DNA of 30,865 nt from Muribaculaceae bacterium (GTDB lineage: Bacteria; Bacteroidota; Bacteroidia; Bacteroidales; Muribaculaceae). The notes under the pieces were generated by a model, which was given only the letters and a program-made list of their open reading frames with translations, searched no databases and was not told where the DNA came from. The position numbers were made by a program, and so were the translations under genes. The number at the start of each line of letters is the position of its first letter. The first letter of the stretch is position 1. Location of the stretch: NCBI GenBank assembly GCA_020026215.1, contig JAHHQT010000013.1, forward strand, positions 1 to 30,865. Direction: 5' to 3'. This document shows, piece after piece, positions 25,108-30,865 of this stretch.

Positions 25108-26976
25108 ATGAAACTATTTAATAAAATAATATTTGGATTAGCGTTATGTTTTTCGCTATCCGCATGTGAAGACTGGTTGGATGTAAACACCAACCCTAAC
25201 ACACCGGTGTCATCAGACGCCAAATACTACCAGCGTTTGCCTTGGATGCAGTTCTATATGGAACACATCTATCACATCACTTCTTCTAACACTTCTTTCT
25301 ATTGCGGTGATTTCTATCGTAACAATGGTCGTGAAGGTGGTGCTGCTAAATGGCAACTTGGTTCAAGTACACGTGCAGTGAATGCTCAACAATGGTTCTT
25401 TACTTGTGTCGGTTCAAACTGTAAACCTCTTTACGACCAAGCAATGGAAGCCGGAGCTTTCCACTATGCAGGTGCTGCTAAGATGATCCGAGCTTACGGT
25501 TTCATGATGCTTACTGAATTGTTCGGTGAAATTCCTTATAACGATGCATTCGGTGCTAACCCTTCTCCAGTTTATGATGATGGTAGAACTATCTACTTAG
25601 GCTGTTTGGCTGATATCGACGAAGCTATCGAATTGTTCCAAAAACAACAAGAAACTGTTAATGGTGTTCCTGCTGCTGAATTGGCATTAGGTGACTCTTG
25701 GAACGGTGGTGATGCTCAAAAATGGTTGAAAATGTGTTACATGTTGAAAGCTCGTTGGTTGAACAACTTGAACAAAAAACAACCTGGTCCTCGTGGTTCT
25801 TATAAGGAAGGTAAATATGACGCTGAAGAAATTTTGGCTTGTATCGAAAAAGCTCAAAAATCAAACGCTGATAACACTGCAATCCCTCACGAAGACAAAA
25901 ACACATTGTCACACGATATCCTTGGTTGGAACGAACCGGTTGACTACAATGCAATGTATTCTTGTATCGGTATGAACTCTAACATCTACGTTACTAAATC
26001 TTTAGTTGACAACTTGACAAAAACTGTTAAAGATGCTGAAGGTAACTTCGTAGAAGACCCTCGTGCTAACAAAATTATTCCTTGGGTACGTTCAAGCAAA
26101 TCTGCTAATTCTCCTGCTGACTTAGTTTGGTCAAAAGATGGTAAATGGCGTCGTTCTGTAGGTGTTGATATGCAATCAGACATCTTGAGTAAACAAGGCC
26201 CGTACGCTGCTTCATTCAATGCTAATACTTTGAACTGGTATTGTGACTCTCCAACACGTCAAGGTGATACTATCTATGTATGGACTACTTGTGGTGGTAC
26301 AGGTTATGCAGGTGGTGTTGATATTCTATATCGTCGTAACAGCAAACATGACGAATCAATGATGTCAGGTATGTTCTACGGTCGTGCAGATGCCCCGGCT
26401 CTTGTCGCTTCTTACTCTGAAGCATGTTTCATCAAAGCTGAAACTTTGTATCGCAAAGGTAATCTTGATGGTGCAAAACAAGCTTGTAAAGAAGGTATGA
26501 TTGCCAACATGAAATTCATGGAAGACCAAACTGCTAAATGGGCTACTGAAAATGAGGCACTTAAAGAAATCCCTACATTCCAAGCACATAGTGCAGAAGA
26601 AATGGAAGCATACGCTGCTGCTGTTGTAGCTGCCAAGGACTTTGACATGGGTACTATCATGACTCAAAAGAAATTGTCTATGCCTCTAAGCAACCAAAAC
26701 TGGGTGGATATGCGTCGTAACGATTATAATCGTGATTTGTATCATAATTGGGATATTCCTCAATTCTACTATGACAACCCAACAGGTCAAAAATATTGTC
26801 CTCTAGGTAAATATCCACGTCGTTGGAAACAAGCTTCATTCGAATTGAACTACAACACTAAGAACTTGGAAGCAATCGGTGCTAAAGTTCCTGGAGCTGC
26901 AGAACTTGGTGAAGGTTGGTACAACCACGATTTGGTTCGCACTATCCCTACATGGTGGGATTCTGATCAAGAATAA
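25108..26976 (+). CDS. SusD/RagB-like nutrient-binding outer-membrane lipoprotein
   Basis: The 622-residue lipoprotein has the lipobox SLSAC (Cys20) followed by EDWLDVNTNPNTPVSSD, the start typical of SusD-like proteins. It continues with the helical, TPR-rich body (AKMIRAYGFMMLTELFGEIPYNDA, then WLKMCYMLKARWLNN). A late segment EACFIKAETLYRKGNLDGAK and the NWVDMRRNDYN motif place it in the SusD-like_2 type rather than classical SusD. It acts as the surface lid that binds substrate over the SusC channel encoded just upstream. The two genes share one promoter and one terminator. The ligand is unknown; this subgroup is not restricted to glycans. Confidence 0.93.
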   Translation: MKLFNKIIFGLALCFSLSACEDWLDVNTNPNTPVSSDAKYYQRLPWMQFYMEHIYHITSSNTSFYCGDFYRNNGREGGAAKWQLGSSTRAVNAQQWFFTCVGSNCKPLYDQAMEAGAFHYAGAAKMIRAYGFMMLTELFGEIPYNDAFGANPSPVYDDGRTIYLGCLADIDEAIELFQKQQETVNGVPAAELALGDSWNGGDAQKWLKMCYMLKARWLNNLNKKQPGPRGSYKEGKYDAEEILACIEKAQKSNADNTAIPHEDKNTLSHDILGWNEPVDYNAMYSCIGMNSNIYVTKSLVDNLTKTVKDAEGNFVEDPRANKIIPWVRSSKSANSPADLVWSKDGKWRRSVGVDMQSDILSKQGPYAASFNANTLNWYCDSPTRQGDTIYVWTTCGGTGYAGGVDILYRRNSKHDESMMSGMFYGRADAPALVASYSEACFIKAETLYRKGNLDGAKQACKEGMIANMKFMEDQTAKWATENEALKEIPTFQAHSAEEMEAYAAAVVAAKDFDMGTIMTQKKLSMPLSNQNWVDMRRNDYNRDLYHNWDIPQFYYDNPTGQKYCPLGKYPRRWKQASFELNYNTKNLEAIGAKVPGAAELGEGWYNHDLVRTIPTWWDSDQE

Positions 26977-27008
26977 TACTAGTTGTAAACAAATCTATTT
27001 TATAAAGG

Positions 27009-27038
27009 AAGAGTCGGACCTTCGGGTTCGACTCTTTT
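27009..27038 (+). terminator. Intrinsic terminator with UUCG tetraloop after the SusC/SusD pair
   Basis: The 12-bp stem AAGAGTCGGACC / GGTTCGACTCTT (27009-27020 with 27025-27036, one G-U pair) closes on a C(UUCG)G tetraloop, one of the most stable RNA loops. A short T-rich tail (TTTTCATTT) follows. It lies 32 bases after the SusD-like stop. Confidence 0.88.
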
Positions 27039-27587
27039 CATTTATAGGGTAATATCGGAGAATGGCATATTGGTCGTTTTCTATTATGTCATTGCTTGTT
27101 GGCTTGGATTTGGATATAATACTTTCGCAGGGGAATATAGTCAGGTAAAGTAATCAATGCCCTTTATTAGGCGAGATTTGTCTTTAATTTGAAAATGAAA
27201 AAGGGAAGGGGCAATGATGATTTAATGCAAGTGTCTGCTGTCTTTTGGGGAGTAACTTATCAACTCCATAGTTGCTAATGTCTATCCTGTCCCTCGCTCT
27301 GTTTCTCTTGTGGTGTTAGAACCTAAAACCTCCGATGATTAGTAGTAATAAAAAGACTTCTCTTGATTTCCTTGTCTGTTCATCAATCTTTTGATTTTAG
27401 TATATCAGTCCATGTAAAATATACAATACTCATCGTGTCTAAAAGAAAAGACAGAGTGATATGCCAAGGATGTTAATAGCACCCATAGTCCTTTGCTGTC
27501 TGTGTCCTTTGTGCGCCTAATAGGGGGCTTCTTTTCTTTAGATGATAGATTATGCGTTTTGATGCTGATATGCGCTCTATGGGCATT
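27039..27587. other. Convergent intergenic region without recognised gene
   Basis: About 550 bases between the plus-strand terminator at 27009-27038 and the minus-strand terminator at 27588-27615. No reading frame longer than a few dozen codons, no tRNA-like fold, no clear promoter and no strong inverted repeat were seen. The sequence has an uneven, low-information look with many T-rich runs. It may be degraded former coding sequence. Confidence 0.55.
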
Positions 27588-27615
27588 AAAAAAGGTGGTA
27601 CTGTTGCACCACCTT
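27588..27615 (-). terminator. Intrinsic terminator of the small secreted-protein gene
   Basis: Read on the minus strand, the stem AAGGTGGT / ACCACCTT (27615-27608 with 27599-27592) encloses a short loop and runs into a tract of six T (plus-strand A at 27588-27593). It lies 27 bases beyond the stop of the gene ending at 27643. Confidence 0.82.
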
Positions 27616-27642
27616 GTATTGTCGTTTTTGTTTTTCTATTGC

Positions 27643-28308
27643 TTAGTTTTGCATACCTCTGTCGATTAAGGGAAGTAGCATTTCCGGGTTATCGTCAATT
27701 TCGCTTTTGCTCAATCTTGCATTGTTGATTTCTTTTACAACGCCCGGGAAATTTTTGAATTGATTTTTCAACCAAACCAATTCAAGCATATTGCCGTCTG
27801 ATTTTTGCCAGTAGCATTGAGGAAGACCGATACCCTTTAATTGGTAATAGTAGTGGAATGTTTCCTTTTCAGCAGTAGAATATCCACCAGCGTTGCTGCC
27901 TTCGTTGAAGTGGCTTTGGTAGCCTACAATCATATTCCCTGTGTAGATTCTTAGCAAGAATACAGGAGTCTTGAAATATTTGTCGAATTGTGCCCAGCGT
28001 TGTACTTTCTTAGGTTCGAACACCCAACGAGCCTTGTTGATGGTTTGAGTCTTGTCGAACACGATAGAATCCACTTCTGTGCTCTTGTATTTTACTTTAC
28101 CTTTACCGTCTGCTTTGATTTTTACGTTTTCCATACGGCTAAGGAACAGTTCAGACAAGCATGTGCCTGTTACTTTTTCTCCCGATTTTAGGAAAACTTC
28201 CACTTTTTTGTCTTTCAAGCTAAGTACATTGCTTTTCTTCTTTGCGTCAATGCTTACTGAGCAGAAAAGCACAGAAATTATGCTTAGTAGGAAAATAAAT
28301 TTTTTCAT
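27643..28308 (-). CDS. Secreted protein of unknown function
   Basis: Not recognised. The 221-residue product has a clear Sec signal peptide (MKKFIFLLSIISVLFCSVSIDA, cleavage expected near residue 22) and no lipobox cysteine at the right place. The mature protein begins with a basic KKK stretch. A short beta-rich segment (about 32-83) follows, containing KVEVFLKSGEKVTGTCLSE and a STEVDSIVF end. This pattern resembles small barrel domains that several Bacteroidales secreted proteins carry at the N-terminus. The remaining part has many aromatic residues (RWAQFDKYF, HYYYQLKG) and ends in NPEMLLPLIDRGMQN. It is monocistronic, with its own -7 element and terminator. Periplasmic location is likely; no function is proposed. 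Confidence 0.78.
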   Translation of the reverse strand: MKKFIFLLSIISVLFCSVSIDAKKKSNVLSLKDKKVEVFLKSGEKVTGTCLSELFLSRMENVKIKADGKGKVKYKSTEVDSIVFDKTQTINKARWVFEPKKVQRWAQFDKYFKTPVFLLRIYTGNMIVGYQSHFNEGSNAGGYSTAEKETFHYYYQLKGIGLPQCYWQKSDGNMLELVWLKNQFKNFPGVVKEINNARLSKSEIDDNPEMLLPLIDRGMQN

Positions 28309-28334
28309 ACAGATTCAATTTTAATTAAGTCCTA

Positions 28335-28342
28335 CAAATGTA
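28335..28342 (-). promoter_or_regulatory. Putative -7 promoter element TACATTTG
   Basis: On the minus strand this octamer matches TAnnTTTG exactly and is identical to the -7 element before the SusC gene. It lies about 27 bases upstream of the ATG at 28308. No clear -33 TTTG occurs at the expected distance, so support is moderate. Confidence 0.42.
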
Positions 28343-28375
28343 ATAAATAAGGTTGATAAAATCTGTATTTGGTCT

Positions 28376-28415
28376 AAAAAAATCGAGAGGATGTCGATTG
28401 CCGACAACCTCTCGA
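28376..28415 (-). terminator. Intrinsic terminator of the large exported-protein gene
   Basis: On the minus strand a long stem, TCGAGAGG + TGTCG with CGACA + CCTCTCGA (28415-28402 with 28396-28383, one internal A-A mismatch), encloses a 5-base loop and is followed by seven T (plus-strand A at 28376-28382). It starts 27 bases after the stop codon at 28443. Confidence 0.88.
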
Positions 28416-28442
28416 AATCTATAATTGATAATATATTATCGA

Positions 28443-30865
28443 TTATTTAACAAGAACTTTGACAGTCTTACCGTCAACGACTACTACGTAAACGCCGGCG
28501 TTAACTTCAAATTCTTTTTCTGCACTGTTAGTAACGATGTTTTGACCGTTAACAGAGAAGATAGAAACGCTTTGAGCTTCACCGATAACACGGATGATAC
28601 CGTTGCCGGCAACTACTGCAGCAGCTTCGATAGCTTCTTCTTCAACACCAGATTGGTTGGTTACAGTGATTGTACCAGCTACAAGGTCGATATCGATATC
28701 GTATGTACCGCTAATAATCTTGTATGAAGTGTCACCGTTCAAACCGATAACAGCAGTTGTTGTCAATTCTGTGTCTTTAACAGCAGGACCGTAGCGAACT
28801 GGGTTAACTTCTTCCCAAGTACCTGTAGTTGCAGTGAATGCGATGTAACCGTAATCACCACCATCAAGAGCAGGATAGATGTCAATACCCTTGAATGAGT
28901 ATTTACCAGCTTCTGTTGCATTTGCAACTACTGAGTTGTCAGCAGGATTCCATTGGTCTGTATTGTTGATTGTACCAATCATGTAAAGGGCTTCTGGATA
29001 TGTAACGACTGGAGTACCTTCAAGGTTACAAGTCATGTTCTTCAAGTCAACTGTGATAGTGAATGTACCACCAGCAGTAACTTTCATTGCGTTAGTTGAT
29101 TTTTGAATAGCAAATGCTTTGTTGAATTCAACTGTACCATTGTCAGTTGCGATACCATAACGTTTAGCGTTAACAACATCCCAAGATGCGTTAAGTTCTT
29201 CTACGATTGCGAAGTTGTCGTTAGCGTTTGCGAATGTAACTTCACCAGTGTAAACACCGTTTTCACCCTTAGTAAGTTCGATACCTTTTTCTGGGTTCCA
29301 AGCAGGTTCTGTAACAGATCCGATAACGAATAGTTTTTCAGGGAATCCGTCACTACCGATAGTCATGTTATATTTGTCAGCAGCAGGAGTAACAGCAACA
29401 CCAGAAGTACGAGGCAAAGAGAATGCCTTGAACCATTCACCAGAGTTACCGACTATGTATAGGTTATCAGCGATGTCCCATGCCATATCGTTACAGTTAC
29501 GTCCGATAGTTGTGGCGATATCATATTCAGCAGTCAAAGTAGGAGCACCTTTTTCGTCTTTACCAACAGTGTAGATAGTGACTTTACCTTTGCCTGTAGC
29601 AACAGCCAAGCGAGTTCCGTCAGGGTTAAAACGAACGCCACCACCACCGTAGTAAGCTTCAGTGTTTACAACATAGTCTTCAACGCCTTCAGCATTGACG
29701 TGAACAAGAGCAGGTTCGTTAGCGCTAGGGTTAGCACGAGAGTTACAATACCATATACCGCCTTCATTATCGTATTCGATAGCAGTGTTTGTCGGAGAGA
29801 TAGTGTATTGACCAGTAAGAGCGTCAATGTTCTTTGAAGGAGCAGTTGTCCAAGTAGTGGCAGTTCCTAGGTTATATTCGTTACAAGTGTAACCGCCGTA
29901 AGAAAAGCTAAAGCCACCCTTGTTACCTGAAAGCATGATGAATTTAAGATTTTCGCCAGCACCTCTAACGTCGAAACCAACGTTTTGAGAAGTGATGAAT
30001 GCACCGTCAGCAGTAGCGATTTCCCAAGTTTCAGGGTTGAATACGCCCTTGATGATGGAGTTGAAGTTAGCGTTCATGTCAGCCGGGTTGACTTCCCAAA
30101 GGACGTTACCGTTTTCGTTTTGGCCGGTCAAGAATACACGTCCGTCATCAGAGATTCTCACTTTACGAGCATCGTAAGAAGTCTTGCCAGTAGAGAAAGA
30201 AGGTTGGAATTCAACACCACCGCGGAATGCGAAAGTACCGTTTGCATTCTTGATAGGGTTCAATTGAGGGTCGAACAAATAGATACCTTGTCCGTCAGCA
30301 GGGTTGCCAGATTGGTAAACGTCGCCTTTAGAAGGCGTTGCTTCAGTTACGTATAGACGACCGAAGTACGGGCTGTTTGCGTTGTTGTCGATATCAACAC
30401 CTTGTGGGTGATAGAAACGATATTGCTTTTCAGAAAGTTTAGGTTCAGTCAAAGCTTCACTTGTTACAGCAACTTTGAATGAAATCATCTTACCTTGTGG
30501 AAGGTCAGCTTGAGCGATAGTTACAGTGTTCAAGTTGTTAAGAGCTGTCTTAGTTTCGTCAGTGTATTCAGCAAGAGTTGTACCTGCGAATTCTTTAGCA
30601 ACTTCACCGTTGACAACAGCTTGAATCTTAACGTCTGTAGCAGGAGAGCTTAAACGATATTTAACTGTGATGTCAGTTTCGCCTTTTTCGATAACTACGT
30701 CGTATGCGTAAGCGTTACGAGCTTCCAATTTAAGAGCTTCGTGGTCGATAGCATATTTAACAACGTATTTGTCAGCAGCAGGAGTAACAGCAACGCCAGA
30801 AGTACGAGGTAAAGAGAATGCCTTGAACCATTCACCAGAGTTACCGACTATGTATAGGTTATCAG
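28443..30865 (-). CDS. Large exported protein with propeller-like, SusE/F-like and T9SS-type C-terminal regions; 5' part beyond window
   Basis: The frame is open to the right edge, giving 806 visible residues without the N-terminus; a TTG at 30728 is an internal codon, not the start. Visible 1-33 repeats 466-498. A linker with beta-sandwich character (about 34-148) leads to a propeller-like region (about 149-485: HPQGVDIDNN, YFGRLYVTEA, VRISDDGRVFLTG, GGVRFNPDGTRLAVATG). Two modules resembling SusE/SusF binding domains follow (from about 510 LFVIGS..W and 625 LYMIGT..QWNP). The end (about 753-806: IIRVIGEAQSVSIFSVNGQ, NAGVYVVVVDGKTVKVLVK) resembles a T9SS type A sorting domain. It is probably a secreted or surface-anchored carbohydrate- or protein-binding protein. 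Confidence 0.82.
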   Translation of the reverse strand, partial: DNLYIVGNSGEWFKAFSLPRTSGVAVTPAADKYVVKYAIDHEALKLEARNAYAYDVVIEKGETDITVKYRLSSPATDVKIQAVVNGEVAKEFAGTTLAEYTDETKTALNNLNTVTIAQADLPQGKMISFKVAVTSEALTEPKLSEKQYRFYHPQGVDIDNNANSPYFGRLYVTEATPSKGDVYQSGNPADGQGIYLFDPQLNPIKNANGTFAFRGGVEFQPSFSTGKTSYDARKVRISDDGRVFLTGQNENGNVLWEVNPADMNANFNSIIKGVFNPETWEIATADGAFITSQNVGFDVRGAGENLKFIMLSGNKGGFSFSYGGYTCNEYNLGTATTWTTAPSKNIDALTGQYTISPTNTAIEYDNEGGIWYCNSRANPSANEPALVHVNAEGVEDYVVNTEAYYGGGGVRFNPDGTRLAVATGKGKVTIYTVGKDEKGAPTLTAEYDIATTIGRNCNDMAWDIADNLYIVGNSGEWFKAFSLPRTSGVAVTPAADKYNMTIGSDGFPEKLFVIGSVTEPAWNPEKGIELTKGENGVYTGEVTFANANDNFAIVEELNASWDVVNAKRYGIATDNGTVEFNKAFAIQKSTNAMKVTAGGTFTITVDLKNMTCNLEGTPVVTYPEALYMIGTINNTDQWNPADNSVVANATEAGKYSFKGIDIYPALDGGDYGYIAFTATTGTWEEVNPVRYGPAVKDTELTTTAVIGLNGDTSYKIISGTYDIDIDLVAGTITVTNQSGVEEEAIEAAAVVAGNGIIRVIGEAQSVSIFSVNGQNIVTNSAEKEFEVNAGVYVVVVDGKTVKVLVK
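29371..29470 (-). repeat. 100-base direct repeat, copy 1 (inside the large exported-protein gene)
   Basis: Identical to 30766-30865 except for two bases (29400 and 29415). It encodes the end of the propeller-like region (DNLYIVGNSGEWFKAFSLPR, then TSGVAVTPAADKY). Both differences are silent (GGT/GGC and TTG/TTA). Similarity stops abruptly at 29371 on the side leading to the SusE/F-like modules. Confidence 0.95.
30766..30865 (-). repeat. 100-base direct repeat, copy 2 (truncated by window edge)
   Basis: Second copy of the repeat at 29371-29470, offset by 1395 bases (exactly 465 codons), in the same frame. It reaches the last base of the window, so the true repeat is probably longer. After it, in the coding direction, the protein enters the beta-sandwich linker instead of the SusE/F-like modules. 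Confidence 0.95.

Noticed and set aside
27482..27584. Short inverted repeat CCCATAG ... CTATGGG in the convergent intergenic region
   Set aside because: Only seven bases with about 90 bases between arms; expected by chance and without mobile-element context.
30726..30728. TTG at 30728 as the start of the large exported-protein gene
   Set aside because: The frame continues without a stop to the window edge, and the upstream 45 codons encode sequence repeated inside the same protein, so the gene begins beyond the window.

Overview
The window looks like a chromosome segment of a moderately AT-rich Bacteroidota bacterium, most likely of the order Bacteroidales. This rests on four things: the gene order of the division and cell-wall (dcw) cluster with a YqeY-family gene after ftsZ; SusC/SusD-type and other TonB-dependent outer-membrane proteins with carboxypeptidase-regulatory-like N-termini; a large protein with a C-terminus resembling type IX secretion (T9SS) sorting domains; and promoter-like sequences of the Bacteroidota form TAnnTTTG. 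A genus cannot be assigned by eye. No rRNA, tRNA, IS element, phage or CRISPR array was recognised.

Left half (1-15285, all minus strand, transcribed right to left): a compact dcw cluster in the order rsmH, ftsL, ftsI, murE, mraY, murD, ftsW, murG, murC, ftsQ, ftsA, ftsZ, yqeY (cut by the left edge). Gaps are 0-47 bases and three junctions overlap (ATGA, TAATG and TTGA types), so this is probably one long, translationally coupled operon. It supplies the cytoplasmic Mur ligases, lipid I and lipid II synthesis (MraY, MurG), the SEDS/PBP septal synthase pair (FtsW/FtsI), the FtsL/FtsQ bridge and the FtsA/FtsZ cytoskeleton. mraZ, murF, murB and ddl are not in the cluster. The DNPR motif in MurE predicts meso-diaminopimelate peptidoglycan.

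Middle (15286-21714, plus strand): after a 335-base divergent intergenic region comes a three-gene operon. It encodes a secreted endonuclease/exonuclease/phosphatase-fold enzyme, an outer-membrane TonB-dependent receptor, and a multidomain surface lipoprotein (DUF5689-like, DUF6359-like, choice-of-anchor-J-like, DUF6359-like). A strong intrinsic terminator closes it. I infer a scavenging system in which a surface lipoprotein and phosphodiesterase-type enzyme feed a dedicated receptor; the substrate is unknown.

Next (21827-27038, plus strand): a SusC/SusD pair with its own promoter and a UUCG-loop terminator, with no linked hydrolase or regulator. About 550 bases of convergent intergenic DNA without a recognisable gene follow.

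Right end (27588-30865, minus strand): a small unrecognised secreted protein, then the 3' part of a very large exported protein. The latter has beta-propeller-like, SusE/F-like and T9SS-like C-terminal regions. It contains a 100-base, in-frame, near-identical repeat spaced exactly 465 codons apart, and the second copy is cut by the right edge of the window.
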